In this document: piece by piece, positions 28,488 to 38,680 of the stretch
Numbering within the stretch: position 1 is the first letter of the stretch
Layout of the letters: each line of letters begins with the position of its first letter
Origin: Caballeronia mineralivorans PML1(12)
GTDB taxonomy: Bacteria; Pseudomonadota; Gammaproteobacteria; Burkholderiales; Burkholderiaceae
Direction of reading: 5' to 3'
Assembly (NCBI RefSeq): GCF_001028175.1
Contig: NZ_AEJF01000006.1
Coordinates: 1-64,000, forward strand
DNA length: 64,000 bases
The notes under the pieces: generated by a model
What the model was told of the DNA's origin: nothing
Database searches by the model: none
Seen by the model: only the letters and a program-made list of their open reading frames with translations
Translations under genes and position numbers: made by a program

Positions 28488-31400
28488 ATGAAACGCATGC
28501 TGTTTAACGCGACGCAGCAAGAAGAATTGCGCGTCGCCATCGTCGATGGGCAAAAACTCATCGACATCGACATCGAAACCGCCGGGCGCGAACAGCGCAA
28601 AGGCAATATCTACAAGGGAGTTGTGACCCGCATCGAGCCCTCGCTCGAAGCCTGTTTTGTGAACTACGGCGAAGACCGCCACGGTTTTCTGCCATTCAAG
28701 GAAGTCGCCCGCCAGTATTTCAAGGACGGCGTCGACATGCGCTCCGCACGCATTCAAGATGCGCTGCGCGAAGGCCAGGAACTGATCGTTCAGGTCGAAA
28801 AGGAAGAGCGCGGCAACAAGGGCGCAGCCCTCACCACGTTTATTTCGCTGGCCGGGCGTTACCTCGTGCTGATGCCGAACAACCCGCGCGGTGGCGGTGT
28901 ATCGCGCCGGATTGAAGGCGACGAGCGTCAGGAATTGCGCGAAACGATGGCCCAGCTCGATTTGCCGGAAGGCATGAGCATCATCGCGCGCACGGCAGGG
29001 ATCGGCCGCTCGGCTGAAGAACTGCAGTGGGATTTGAACTACCTGATGCAACTGTGGCGCGCGGTGGAAGCGGCGTCGCAAAGCGGTGTGGCTGGCAAGC
29101 CGATGCTGATTTATCTCGAATCCAGCTTGGTGATTCGCGCGATCCGCGATTATTTCCAGCCGGATATCGGCGAAATTCTCATCGATACCACCGAGATCCA
29201 TGACCAGGCCAGCGCCTTCATGGACATCGTGATGCCGGATAACCTGAGCAAGGTTAAGCGCTATCACGACGACGTTCCCCTCTTCTCCCGTTTCCAGATC
29301 GAACACCAGATTGAAACCGCGTACTCGCGCACGGTACCGCTGCCCTCGGGCGGTGCGATCGTGATCGACCACACGGAAGCACTGGTAGCAATCGACGTGA
29401 ACTCGGCGCGCTCGACCAAAGGCGCGGATATCGAAGAAACGGCGACCCGCACGAACCTCGAAGCCGCCGATGAAGTCGCGCGCCAATTGCGCCTGCGCGA
29501 TCTGGGCGGCTTGATCGTGATCGACTTTATCGATATGGAGTCGGCCAAGAGCCAGCGCGAAGTCGAGCAGCGTCTCAAAGACGCGCTCAAGCACGACCGT
29601 GCTCGCGTACAAATGGGCAAGATTTCGCGCTTCGGTTTGATGGAACTGTCGCGTCAGCGGCTGCGTCCGGCGCTCTCCGAAGGCAGCCATGTGACATGCC
29701 CGCGTTGTAACGGCACGGGTCACATTCGCGATACCGAATCGTCCGCGCTGCAAGTGCTGCGGATCATTCAGGAAGAAGCGATGAAGGAAAACACCGCGGC
29801 AATTCATTGCCAGGTGCCGGTGGAAGTCACCGCCTTCCTGCTGAACGAAAAGCGCTCGGAAATCAACAAGATCGAGTCGCGCTTCAAGGTCAACGTCGTG
29901 TTGATCCCGAACAAGCATCTCGAAACGCCGCATTACAAGCTGGAGCGCCTGCGTCACGACGATACCCGTCTGGACGAACCGCGCGCTTCGTGGAAGATGG
30001 CCGAAGAAGCGGCGCACGAGCTGGAATCCGAAACGGGTTACAGCAAGCGCACCGAAGAAATCAAGCCGAAGCAGGAAGCGATGGTCAAGGGCATCACGCC
30101 AGCATCGCCTGCGCCTAGCGCACCCGTGAAGGTCGCGGCTCCGGTCGCGGCGCCTGCGCCGGTGGTGGCTGCGTCGACGGGCGGATTTATTGGCTGGTTG
30201 AAGAATCTGTTCGGCGTCCAGCCGGAAGTTAAGCCGGCGCCCGCGCCGGTCGCAGCACCCACGCCGGCACGCCCGGCGCGTGGTGAACGTCCGGAGCGCT
30301 CGGGCCAGGGTGGTGACCGGAACCGCAATCGTCGCGGTGGTGCTGCTTCGCGCGATAGCGCAGCGGCTGCGGCATCTACCACAGCGAGCGCGCCGGGTAC
30401 GGCGGGTGGCCGTCAGAGCCCGCGTCGTGAAGAACGGGAACCGAAGGAAGCTCGCGAGCCGCGTGAAACACGTGAAACCCGCGAGCCGCGCGAACCGCGT
30501 GGTGGGCGTGAAGGCCGTGAGCCGCGTGAAGCACGTGAAGGCCGCGAGCCGCGTGAGGCTCGTGAAGGTCGTGAACCCCGCGAGCCGCGTGAAGTGCGCG
30601 AGCCACGGGAACCGCGTGAACCTCGCGAGAACCGTGAACGCGCACCGGAACGTGCTGAAGCCACCGAGCGCGGTGAGCGTCGGGAACGCGGGGATCGCGC
30701 CGAACGAGGCGAGCGCCGCAAGCCACAGCCGGAAGCCGCCGTCGAGGCGTTGACGCAAGGCGAAACGGTCGTGTCGGAGTTGGCGGAAAACGCTCAATCG
30801 GGTCAGGAATCGCAGCAGAACGGCACTGCCGAAACGCTGCAAGCCGATCAGGCCAGCGCAGCGCGTGAAGGTGAAGAGCGTCGTCGTCGCCGTCGTGGTC
30901 GTCGTGGTGGACGTCGTGATCGCGATGAAGAAGGCGTGACGGCCAATCAAGCCGCCGATGTTGCAGAGAGCGAAGGCAACGCCGAAGCCGAACGCGCTCA
31001 ACCCGGCGTGTTCGATACGGATGCCGATGAAGGCCGCGATTTCGCACCTGCTGCCAAACCTGTCGAGACGGAGCCGGCTGCTCACGCCCCCGCGCAAGCA
31101 CCGGCGCACGTAGCCACAGTCGAGCCGGTTTCGGCCGCAGCAATCAGCGTGACCGAGTTGCCTGAGCCGGTTCATGTTGCGCAAGTTGCGCCGGTTGAGA
31201 CGGCTGCACCTGTTGAAGCTGCACCGGTGGAAGCGAAACTCGCCGAAGCGGAAGGTTTTGTCGTGCAGCACGGACCGCATGAAGTTCATGCAGTCCACGA
31301 AACCAGCGCAGCGGTTGCCGAAGCGCCGGCGTCGATCGTCTTCGAAAAGCCGGTGTCACCACGGCCGATCGAAAACCCGTTCGAACCGACGCCGAAGGTA

Positions 31401-31925
31401 GCGGAGGAAAAGGCCGAAAGTCCTTTCGCCGATGCCCCGAAGGCAGCGGAACCCGCGCCCGTTGTCGCGCCTGTCATCGCCCCCGTCGTTGTTCCAGCAG
31501 CGCAGGAAGCTCAGGTCGCTGAACCGGTGGAAACAGCGCCTGTCGCTGCGACGCCGGTATCAGAGACGGTTTCGTCCCTCGCATCGCCTGCGCCGGTTGT
31601 CGCAGAAACGATCGCGCCGGTCGAATCCGAGCCGGTAAAGACGTTCGAGCCGGTGGAAACCGTGGCTCCCGTCGCGGCCGTAGCGCCCGCTCCGGTTGCT
31701 CAAGCCACCCCGGCGCCGGTTACCCTGAAGGAAGAAGTGCTTAAGCCGATGCTGGATACGGCAGGCCTCGTCTGGGTGAACACCGACGCCGACAAGCTTC
31801 GCGCAGCACGCGAAGCCGCAGCCCAGGTGGAAGCGCCGAAGCGCGTCGTGCGCGAACGCAAGCGTCTGCCGCCGCTCGACGCCGCCCCGATGCAGCAAGT
31901 AGAAACGGGTAAAGACGCGCACTAA
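28488..31925 (+). CDS. rne: Ribonuclease E
   Basis: RNase E is the main endonuclease of mRNA decay and rRNA/tRNA maturation and scaffolds the degradosome. The 1145-residue protein has an N-terminal catalytic half: S1 domain (about 37-120), metal-binding Asp residues in VAIDVNS and IVIDFIDM, and the zinc link CPRCNGTGH (about 404). From about residue 560 on it is natively disordered: an Arg/Glu/Pro repeat tract (about 645-745), an Arg-rich [10 protein letters not shown] patch (about 805), and a long Ala/Pro/Val/Glu region. The last 80 residues ([22 protein letters not shown]) form a short conserved C-terminal motif also seen in other betaproteobacteria. Start chosen at the [13 protein letters not shown] family start. 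Confidence 0.96.
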   Translation: MKRMLFNATQQEELRVAIVDGQKLIDIDIETAGREQRKGNIYKGVVTRIEPSLEACFVNYGEDRHGFLPFKEVARQYFKDGVDMRSARIQDALREGQELIVQVEKEERGNKGAALTTFISLAGRYLVLMPNNPRGGGVSRRIEGDERQELRETMAQLDLPEGMSIIARTAGIGRSAEELQWDLNYLMQLWRAVEAASQSGVAGKPMLIYLESSLVIRAIRDYFQPDIGEILIDTTEIHDQASAFMDIVMPDNLSKVKRYHDDVPLFSRFQIEHQIETAYSRTVPLPSGGAIVIDHTEALVAIDVNSARSTKGADIEETATRTNLEAADEVARQLRLRDLGGLIVIDFIDMESAKSQREVEQRLKDALKHDRARVQMGKISRFGLMELSRQRLRPALSEGSHVTCPRCNGTGHIRDTESSALQVLRIIQEEAMKENTAAIHCQVPVEVTAFLLNEKRSEINKIESRFKVNVVLIPNKHLETPHYKLERLRHDDTRLDEPRASWKMAEEAAHELESETGYSKRTEEIKPKQEAMVKGITPASPAPSAPVKVAAPVAAPAPVVAASTGGFIGWLKNLFGVQPEVKPAPAPVAAPTPARPARGERPERSGQGGDRNRNRRGGAASRDSAAAAASTTASAPGTAGGRQSPRREEREPKEAREPRETRETREPREPRGGREGREPREAREGREPREAREGREPREPREVREPREPREPRENRERAPERAEATERGERRERGDRAERGERRKPQPEAAVEALTQGETVVSELAENAQSGQESQQNGTAETLQADQASAAREGEERRRRRRGRRGGRRDRDEEGVTANQAADVAESEGNAEAERAQPGVFDTDADEGRDFAPAAKPVETEPAAHAPAQAPAHVATVEPVSAAAISVTELPEPVHVAQVAPVETAAPVEAAPVEAKLAEAEGFVVQHGPHEVHAVHETSAAVAEAPASIVFEKPVSPRPIENPFEPTPKVAEEKAESPFADAPKAAEPAPVVAPVIAPVVVPAAQEAQVAEPVETAPVAATPVSETVSSLASPAPVVAETIAPVESEPVKTFEPVETVAPVAAVAPAPVAQATPAPVTLKEEVLKPMLDTAGLVWVNTDADKLRAAREAAAQVEAPKRVVRERKRLPPLDAAPMQQVETGKDAH
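30430..30720 (+). repeat. Degenerate repeats encoding Arg-Glu-Pro/Ala-Arg-Glu units in rne
   Basis: About 290 bases encode near-continuous units such as REPREAREG. Nucleotide units near CGTGAAGGCCGCGAGCC recur with small changes. It is a likely site of slippage and length variation between strains. Confidence 0.85.
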
Positions 31926-31945
31926 CACGTCTGACGTTTGAAAAG

Positions 31946-31977
31946 CGCCACGTGACTTCGGTCCGTGGCGTTTTTTT
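31946..31977 (+). terminator. Rho-independent terminator of rne
   Basis: A 7-bp stem CGCCACG/CGTGGCG with an 11-base loop is followed by seven T, 21 bases after the rne stop. Confidence 0.9.
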
Positions 31978-32109
31978 CATTGGGGCGACACAAAATGCCC
32001 GTGAAAAAGGGATGGCAAACCGCCCTAAAACCGCCCTTCCGCTAAAATGAGGTGTTCGAAGTTCATAGCGGCCGCTTTACCGCCGCCGCCCGCGAGAAAT
32101 AAAACGATC

Positions 32110-33219
32110 ATGTCCCGACGCATCATTCCCGTCACCAACGTCAGCGCGATTCCGGATTTCTCCGGCGCCACCGCGACGCCGACCGGATTGCTCACTGACA
32201 GGCTGTCACGCGACTTGCGCGATCTGCGCATATCGGTGACCGATCGTTGCAATTTCCGCTGCGTGTACTGCATGCCGCGCGAAGTTTTCGATAAAAACTA
32301 CGCATTCCTGCCGCATAGCGCCCTACTGTCGTTCGAGGAAATCGAGCGGCTGGCAAGGCTGTTCGTCGCACACGGCGTGGAAAAAATCCGGCTTACGGGC
32401 GGCGAACCCCTGCTGCGCAAGAACATCGAATTCCTGATTGAACGCCTGGCGCTGCTGCGCACGCCGGAAGGCCGGCCGCTCGATATCACGCTCACGACTA
32501 ACGGCTCTATCCTCGCGCGCAAGGCGCGCTCGCTGAAAGACGCGGGGTTGTCGCGGGTGACAGTGAGTCTCGACGCACTCGACGATGCGTTATTTCGCCG
32601 CATGAATGACGCCGATTTCGCCGTCGCCGATGTGCTCGAAGGGATCGAGGCCGCGCATGCCGCCGGTCTTGCGCCATTGAAGGTCAACATGGTCGTCAAG
32701 CGCGGCACGAACGACGCCGAAATCGTGCCGATGGCGCGTCACTTCAAAGGCAGCGGTGCGGTCCTGCGCTTCATCGAATATATGGACGTCGGGGCGTCGA
32801 ACGGCTGGAACATGAGCGAGGTGTTGCCGTCCGCGCAGGTGGTCGCGCGCATCGCCGAGCATTTTCCGCTGCGCTCGCTCGAAGCTCACAACGACGCCGA
32901 AACCGCGCAACGCTGGGGTTATGAGGACGGCGGCGGCGAGATCGGCGTCATTTCAAGCGTTACGCGCGCGTTCTGTAGTTCCTGCACGCGCGCGCGCCTC
33001 TCGACCGAAGGCAAACTGTATTTGTGCCTGTTCGCCACCTCGGGCCACGACTTGCGCGCGCTGATCCGCAGCGGTGCGAGCGATGCCACCGTCGCCACGG
33101 CGATTGCCAGGATCTGGGAAGCGCGCACCGACCGCTACTCGCAACTTCGCGGCAGCAACGCGTTGCCTGCTGCCAACCCGGATGCGCCGCGCGTTGAAAT
33201 GTCATATATCGGCGGCTGA
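32110..33219 (+). CDS. moaA: GTP 3',8-cyclase MoaA
   Basis: MoaA is a radical-SAM enzyme that begins molybdenum cofactor synthesis from GTP. The N-terminal cluster motif is CNFRCVYC. The C-terminal 4Fe-4S ligands lie in FCSSCTRAR and the later LYLCLF. ATG 32110 gives 369 residues and an N-terminus similar to relatives (SRRIIPVTN); the frame is open from 32047 but that start is less likely. It ends one base before mobA. Confidence 0.95.
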   Translation: MSRRIIPVTNVSAIPDFSGATATPTGLLTDRLSRDLRDLRISVTDRCNFRCVYCMPREVFDKNYAFLPHSALLSFEEIERLARLFVAHGVEKIRLTGGEPLLRKNIEFLIERLALLRTPEGRPLDITLTTNGSILARKARSLKDAGLSRVTVSLDALDDALFRRMNDADFAVADVLEGIEAAHAAGLAPLKVNMVVKRGTNDAEIVPMARHFKGSGAVLRFIEYMDVGASNGWNMSEVLPSAQVVARIAEHFPLRSLEAHNDAETAQRWGYEDGGGEIGVISSVTRAFCSSCTRARLSTEGKLYLCLFATSGHDLRALIRSGASDATVATAIARIWEARTDRYSQLRGSNALPAANPDAPRVEMSYIGG

Positions 33220-33220
33220 C

Positions 33221-33853
33221 GTGGCCGATGCGCCTGACAGGTCTATCTCGAAACACGACATCACGGGTGTGGTGTTGGCAGGCGGCCGCGGATCGAGAAT
33301 GGGTGGCATCGATAAAGGCCTGCAGCCGCTGAACCTCGAACCACTCGCGCTCCATGCGCTGCGGCGTCTCAAGCCCCAATGCGGCGCGATGTTGATCAGC
33401 GCAAATCGCAGCCTCGAAATCTACGCGCAGCTTGGCTTGCCCTTCCGGGCAAAGGTCATTGTCGATACGTTTCCCGACTTTCCCGGCCCGCTTGCCGGGA
33501 TATCCGCTGCGTTGCATGCAGCGCAAACCGAATTCGTGCTGTTTGCGCCCTGCGATGCGCCTTTCGTCGATCCTCATCTGGCCGAGCGGCTATCTGACGG
33601 CTTGAGCGCCGGGCAAGCGGATATCGCTACGGCAGCCGTAATCGATGCCGCCGGCGAACGTCATCTGCATCCGGTTTTCGCGCTGCTGCGCGCGTCGCTG
33701 GCAGACGATCTCGACGCATTCATCCGTGCCGGCGAGCGTAAGGTTCGCGCGTGGTACGCGCGCCACAAGGCGGTAGAAGTGACCTTCGCCGACGAGCGTG
33801 CGTTTTACAATGTCAACGATTTGCGTCAGCTAGCCGATCTCGAGCGCCGCTGA
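33221..33853 (+). CDS. mobA: Molybdenum cofactor guanylyltransferase MobA
   Basis: MobA attaches GMP to molybdopterin to form the bis-MGD cofactor. I choose GTG 33221, one base after the moaA stop, giving 210 residues. The nucleotide-binding start is VVLAGGRGSRMGGIDKG, followed by PCDAPFV. The frame is open upstream inside moaA but that part is not MobA-like. No good Shine-Dalgarno is seen, so coupling to moaA is likely. Confidence 0.9.
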   Translation: MADAPDRSISKHDITGVVLAGGRGSRMGGIDKGLQPLNLEPLALHALRRLKPQCGAMLISANRSLEIYAQLGLPFRAKVIVDTFPDFPGPLAGISAALHAAQTEFVLFAPCDAPFVDPHLAERLSDGLSAGQADIATAAVIDAAGERHLHPVFALLRASLADDLDAFIRAGERKVRAWYARHKAVEVTFADERAFYNVNDLRQLADLERR

Positions 33854-34019
33854 GCATCGGTTCGTTTCTTCGTCTCGTGCTTCGGTTCGCTTCGAGCCTT
33901 CGGCTTGGTCAGGGCGCGGCGTCTTGCGGCGGCTGCCCCGGCATGCGCGACATGTCTGCCTTTTTCACCCGTGCGCCCGCGGGCTTTGTTTCGCGACTCC
34001 GCTCCGTTTCCACCCATCG

Positions 34020-35330
34020 ATGAACACAACCAAGCACTTTTCGAGCTGCGTCGCCGAGTACGATCCGAACGCGCTGCCCGTCAGCGCCGCGCAGGAAATC
34101 GTGCGTCAGTGGGCGTTGCCGCGCGGTCGCGTCGAGGTGGAACGCGTACGTCTGTTCGACGCGCTCGATCGCGTGCTGGTCAAGGATGTTGTCTCGCCAA
34201 TCAACGTCCCTTCCCACGACAACTCCGCGATGGACGGTTATGCGTTCGACGGCGCAGCGTTGTTGGATGCATCTGGCGGTGATGAATCGCTTCGGCTGAC
34301 AGTCGCCGGTACCGCGCTCGCCGGACAACCATTCGAAGGCCGTCCGCTCGCCACGCAATGTGTACGCATCATGACCGGCGCGCTCATTCCACCCGGCTGC
34401 GACACCGTCGTGCCGCAAGAACTCGTGCAGCGCGCAGGCGACGCCGTCACGTTCGCCGCATCGGGTATCGAGCGTGGTGCGAATCGGCGGCTCGCTGGCG
34501 AAGACCTCGCGCAAGGCCAGCCGGCGTTGCGCGAGGGTCGTATTGTGCGGGCGTCGGATCTGGGCTTGCTGGCGTCGCTCGGTATTGGCGAAGTCGCTGT
34601 ACAACGGCGCTTGCGCGTCGCGTTTTTTTCAACCGGCGACGAATTACGCTCAGTCGGTGAACCGCTCGCGCCGGGTTGCATCTACGATAGCAACCGCTAT
34701 ACCCTCTTCGCGATGCTGCGTCGGATGAACGTGGAGCCCGTGGATCTCGGCATTGTCCGCGACGATCGCGCATCGCTTGAACGCGCATTGCGGCAAGCTA
34801 CGCAAGACGCCGACGTGGTGATCAGTTCAGGCGGCGTATCAGTAGGCGACGCCGACTTCACGCGAGACCTGATGAACGCGCTCGGCGACGTGGCGTTCTG
34901 GAAGATCGCAATGCGTCCCGGCCGTCCGCTCGCGTTCGGCCGCTTGTGGTCGGGCAGGCGTCCAGGTGAAGGCGAATCGGCATTGTTCTTTGGTTTGCCC
35001 GGTAATCCGGTTGCGGTGATGGCAACCTTTTATTTCATCGTGCGCGAGGCGCTGCTCGCCATGTCGGGCGCGACGCCGCATTCGCTGCCGTTGATATCGG
35101 CCACGAGTTCGCAGCCGATCAACAAGCGCGCCGGGCGCACGGAGTTTCAGCGCGGTATCGCACGCCGTGATGACTCCGGGCATTGGCATGTGGCGACGAC
35201 CGGGCCGCAAGGCTCGGGCGTGCTGAGTTCAATGAGCGAAGCCAATTGCTTCATTGTCCTGAAGCACGACGCAGGGAATATCGATGCGGGAGACAGCGTG
35301 GATATCCTGCCATTCGACTGCCTGATCTAG
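34020..35330 (+). CDS. moeA: Molybdopterin molybdenumtransferase MoeA
   Basis: MoeA inserts molybdate into adenylylated molybdopterin. ATG 34020 gives 436 residues. Conserved segments are PSHDNSAMDGYA, RIMTGA, ISSGGVSVGDADF and GLPGNPVAVM. It follows mobA after 166 bases with no evident terminator, so the three genes probably form one unit. Confidence 0.94.
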   Translation: MNTTKHFSSCVAEYDPNALPVSAAQEIVRQWALPRGRVEVERVRLFDALDRVLVKDVVSPINVPSHDNSAMDGYAFDGAALLDASGGDESLRLTVAGTALAGQPFEGRPLATQCVRIMTGALIPPGCDTVVPQELVQRAGDAVTFAASGIERGANRRLAGEDLAQGQPALREGRIVRASDLGLLASLGIGEVAVQRRLRVAFFSTGDELRSVGEPLAPGCIYDSNRYTLFAMLRRMNVEPVDLGIVRDDRASLERALRQATQDADVVISSGGVSVGDADFTRDLMNALGDVAFWKIAMRPGRPLAFGRLWSGRRPGEGESALFFGLPGNPVAVMATFYFIVREALLAMSGATPHSLPLISATSSQPINKRAGRTEFQRGIARRDDSGHWHVATTGPQGSGVLSSMSEANCFIVLKHDAGNIDAGDSVDILPFDCLI

Positions 35331-35449
35331 TTTCAAAAGGCTCTTCGACAACCTGCTTCAAGAATCTGAGCTGCAACGCCGTAATCACTTAAGCGGCCAA
35401 AGCCGATGGTTCGAACGCATTGCACTATGACTGACGGGGCTTTTCCTTC

Positions 35450-35725
35450 ATGAAAAAACAGATTTCGTTCATCGCGCCGGGACAGACGGCCAAAGCGCTG
35501 ATTCTCGTGTACCTGACCTTCAGCGTACCGATTGTGCTACTTGGCGTGCTGGTCGCGTTCTTCCGATACGGCTCGGTCGAGCTGAGCACTGTGACAAGCG
35601 CGCTGCTGCTCAATGCAATCCTCGGTTTCATCTTGCTGTGGATTGCGTGCCACGCGTACAACTGGGTGGCGTCGCGGTTCGGCGGCATCGAGATCGTCTT
35701 GTCCGACGCGCCGGAAGAAGCCTGA
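35450..35725 (+). CDS. Small two-helix membrane protein of unknown function
   Basis: The protein is 91 residues with hydrophobic segments at about 16-39 and 48-66 and a short acidic tail. I do not recognise a named family. Its stop overlaps the start of the GNAT gene (TGATG), so the two are translationally linked. Codon use matches the neighbours. Confidence 0.8.
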   Translation: MKKQISFIAPGQTAKALILVYLTFSVPIVLLGVLVAFFRYGSVELSTVTSALLLNAILGFILLWIACHAYNWVASRFGGIEIVLSDAPEEA

Positions 35726-36216
35726 TGAGCGCTGAAATCCGGCCCGCCACACCCGCCGATACTGGCGCGATCTTCGCACTGATGTTGGAACTGGCTGAGT
35801 TCGAAAAGCTCATGCACATGTTCATCGCGACCGAAGCCGGCGTGCATGACGCGCTGTTCGGCGCGCGGCCGTCCGCCGAAGCAATGGTGGCCGAAGAGAA
35901 CGGGCATGTCGTGGGCTACGCGCTGTTCTTCCACAACTATTCGACCTTCCTCGGCAAGCGAGGATTGTTTCTGGAAGACCTGTATGTAAAACCGGCCATT
36001 CGCGGCAGCGGGCTCGGCACGAAGATGCTGCGTGCGCTCGCGGCGCTTGCGGTGAAACGCCAGTGCGGCCGCTTCGAATGGACCGTGCTCGACTGGAATC
36101 AAAACGCCATCGGCTTCTACGAGAAGATGGGCGCGACTGTCTTGCCCGACTGGCGCATCGTGCGCATCACCGGCGACGCGCTCGCTACGCTGGCTTCTTC
36201 GCCCGCGGCAGATTAG
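35725..36216 (+). CDS. GNAT-family N-acetyltransferase
   Basis: The 163-residue protein starts at ATG 35725 (MSAEIRPATPADTGAIFAL). The acetyl-CoA loop is KPAIRGSGLGTKML (about 93-106), with the typical FYEKMGA near residue 135. It resembles diamine/polyamine acetyltransferases (SAT family) in length and in the LEDLYVKP segment. The substrate is not certain. Its 3' end overlaps the convergent rmuC by 4 bases. Confidence 0.88.
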   Translation: MSAEIRPATPADTGAIFALMLELAEFEKLMHMFIATEAGVHDALFGARPSAEAMVAEENGHVVGYALFFHNYSTFLGKRGLFLEDLYVKPAIRGSGLGTKMLRALAALAVKRQCGRFEWTVLDWNQNAIGFYEKMGATVLPDWRIVRITGDALATLASSPAAD

Positions 36217-37694
36217 GCTTCAGGTTCATCTCGTTCATCTCGTTCTTCGCGTTCATCTCCGAGCAGGTTGGCTGCCTGCTCGCCCGGCAACGCTTCCACG
36301 TCGCGCAGTTTCTTGCTCATCTGCCGCGTACGGGTCTCCGCTGACTCGATAGAGCGCGTCACCGCCTCAAGCTGCGAGCGCGTCTTCGACAGTACTTCTC
36401 CAAACTTCCTGAACTCCGTTTTCACCGCGCCCAGCACTTGCCAGACTTCGCTGGAACGCTGCTCGATCGCAAGCGTCCTGAAACCCATTTGCAGGCTGTT
36501 CAGCAAAGCCGTCAGCGTGGTCGGACCCGTCACACTCACGCGGTATTCCCGCTGCAGAAAATCCGTCAGCCCCGGACGGCGCAGGATTTCCGCGTACAAA
36601 CCTTCGGTCGGCAGGAACAGTAACGCGAAGTCCGTGGTGTGCGGCGGCGCCACGTACTTCTGCGCGATCGTCTTTGCCTCCGCACGGATCCGGCCTTCGA
36701 GCGCGCGTGACGCCTCCTCTACTGCTACCGGATCGGCGCGCTCTTGTGCGTCGATCAGACGCTCGTAGTCCTCGCGCGGAAACTTGGCATCGATAGGCAG
36801 CCACACCGGCGTTGCAACCGCATTCGCGCCGCTTTGGCCGGGCGCATCGTGACGGCCGGGGAGCTTGATCGCGAACTCCACACGCTCGCTGCTCTTCGGA
36901 ATGGTTGCGACGTTCTTGGCGTACTGGTCCGGCGTCAACACCTGTTCAAGCAATGATTCGAGTTGCACTTCGCCCCAGGTCCCACGAGTCTTGACGTTGG
37001 TCAGCACCTTCTTCAAGTCGCCGACACCCGCCGCCAGCGTCTGCATTTCCCCCAATCCACGATGCACCTGTTCCAGCCGGTCCGACACCAGCTTGAACGA
37101 TTCGCCCAGCCGCTGCTCGAGCGTCGCGTGCAGTTTTTCGTCGACGGTACGGCGCATTTCTTCGAGCTTCGCCGCGTTATTCGCCTCGATGTCCTTTAGC
37201 CGCGCTTCAAGCGTTGCGCGCACTTCGCTCAAACGACGGTCATTCGACTCCGACATCTGCGCGAGCTGCAGCGTGAGTGTTTCACCGAAACGCCTGAGCG
37301 CCTGACTTTGTTCGTCGCGTGCGTGCTGGCCTTGCTGCACGTTGGTTTCGGTCAACGTCACCAGTTGCCGGGAGAACCCTTCGAGCTGCGTGTTCTGGAG
37401 GCTCGCCATGCTCGCGAGTTGCGTCGCGAGCGTGCGCTGGAATTCAGCGAACGCGGTACCCGCTTCTGTACGCGAGGCGCGGGACGTCTCCGTTACTTCG
37501 CCCCGCACATTGCGTTCGAGCCGCTCCTGCGCACGCGCGTGAGCTTCGCCCATATCGATGATCCGATCGCTCAACGCCTCGAACTGTTGCTCGACATCTG
37601 TCTCGCGCTTCGGCCGCAACAGCAGGATCAACGCGATCACCAGCGCGATCGCGAGGACGGCGACGCCCGCGCTCAACAGCAACAACATGGTCAT
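36213..37694 (-). CDS. rmuC: DNA recombination protein RmuC
   Basis: This 493-residue protein has an N-terminal membrane anchor (about 3-26), a long coiled coil (about 35-200) and the RmuC nuclease-like domain (about 210-400: RGTWGEVQLESLLEQVL, LPIDAKFP, FLPTEGLYAE). RmuC limits DNA inversions at short inverted repeats in E. coli. Its start overlaps the stop of the upstream dehydrogenase gene by 4 bases. Confidence 0.93.
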   Translation of the reverse strand: MTMLLLLSAGVAVLAIALVIALILLLRPKRETDVEQQFEALSDRIIDMGEAHARAQERLERNVRGEVTETSRASRTEAGTAFAEFQRTLATQLASMASLQNTQLEGFSRQLVTLTETNVQQGQHARDEQSQALRRFGETLTLQLAQMSESNDRRLSEVRATLEARLKDIEANNAAKLEEMRRTVDEKLHATLEQRLGESFKLVSDRLEQVHRGLGEMQTLAAGVGDLKKVLTNVKTRGTWGEVQLESLLEQVLTPDQYAKNVATIPKSSERVEFAIKLPGRHDAPGQSGANAVATPVWLPIDAKFPREDYERLIDAQERADPVAVEEASRALEGRIRAEAKTIAQKYVAPPHTTDFALLFLPTEGLYAEILRRPGLTDFLQREYRVSVTGPTTLTALLNSLQMGFRTLAIEQRSSEVWQVLGAVKTEFRKFGEVLSKTRSQLEAVTRSIESAETRTRQMSKKLRDVEALPGEQAANLLGDEREERDERDEPEA

Positions 37695-38671
37695 TTCTTC
37701 AGGACTTCCGGATTGATCGGGTTCGGCGGATTACCGGCGCGCGGGCCTTCGCCCAGCGCGGCGATCAGGTTGTCGGCGGCGAGATTGGCCATGGCACGGC
37801 GCGTGGATTCGGTCGCACTCGCGATATGCGGCGTCAACACCACGTTCGATACCGTGAGGAAATCGCGATTGAAATTCGGCTCGCCTTCGAACACATCCAG
37901 CCCGGCTGCCGCGATGGTCTTGTTGCGTAAGGCCTGGATCAGCGCGGCGTCGTCAACAATACCGCCGCGCGCGATGTTGGTCAGCGTAGCCGCAGGCTTC
38001 ATGCTCGCCAGTTCGGCCGCGCCGATGGTGTGGTGATTCTCGGCGGTGTACGGCAGCACGAGCACGACATGATCGGCGCGCTTGAGCAAATCCGCCTTCG
38101 ATACATACTCGGCGTTCAGTTCCGCCTCGATCTGCGGCGCGACGCGCGAACGATTGTGATAGATCACGCGCATGTTGAACCCGCGCGCACGCCGGGCGAG
38201 CGCCTGGCCAATGCGGCCCATGCCGAGCACGCCGAGGGTGGAGCCGCACACGTCGGTACCGAGAAACGCGTCGTAGGACCACGTGCCCCACTTGCCCGCG
38301 CGCAGGAAGTGCTCCGATTCCGCGATACGCCGCGCCGCCGCCATCATCAGCGCCCAGCCAAAATCAGCCGTGCTTTCATTCAACACGTCCGGCGTGTTGG
38401 TGCCAAGCACGCCGTGCGCGTTCAACGCCTGCATGTCGAAGTTGTTGTAGCCGACGGCCATGTTCGACACAACCTTCAGATTCGGCGCACCTTCCAGGAC
38501 CTTCGCCGTGACCGGGTCGCCTGCTAGCAACGCACCATCGCGATCGGCCATGCGGCGCGCGAATTCGTCGGCAGGGAGCGGTGCGCCCGGGTTGGCATCG
38601 ACTTCAAAATATTGCCGGAGGCGTTCGATCACGTCCGGGAAAATGGGGCGGGCAACCAGCACTTTCTTCAT
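37691..38671 (-). CDS. D-2-hydroxyacid dehydrogenase (glyoxylate/hydroxypyruvate reductase type)
   Basis: The protein is 326 residues. The NAD(P) fold has LGVLGMGRIGQALARRA (about 147-163). Catalytic residues lie in NIARGGIVDD (Arg), FEGEP (Glu) and LTPHIASAT (His). A Shine-Dalgarno AGGAG precedes the ATG. Closest by pattern to GhrB-like reductases of glyoxylate and hydroxypyruvate. It is probably co-transcribed with the antiporter gene, 9 bases upstream, and rmuC. Confidence 0.92.
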   Translation of the reverse strand: MKKVLVARPIFPDVIERLRQYFEVDANPGAPLPADEFARRMADRDGALLAGDPVTAKVLEGAPNLKVVSNMAVGYNNFDMQALNAHGVLGTNTPDVLNESTADFGWALMMAAARRIAESEHFLRAGKWGTWSYDAFLGTDVCGSTLGVLGMGRIGQALARRARGFNMRVIYHNRSRVAPQIEAELNAEYVSKADLLKRADHVVLVLPYTAENHHTIGAAELASMKPAATLTNIARGGIVDDAALIQALRNKTIAAAGLDVFEGEPNFNRDFLTVSNVVLTPHIASATESTRRAMANLAADNLIAALGEGPRAGNPPNPINPEVLKK

Positions 38672-38680
38672 CGACTTCTC

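Noticed and set aside
28422..31298. 958-codon open frame on the minus strand opposite rne
   Set aside because: It is a mirror of rne codon bias in GC-rich DNA. Its protein is low-complexity (Arg, Thr, Phe runs) with no family pattern, and rne is certain.
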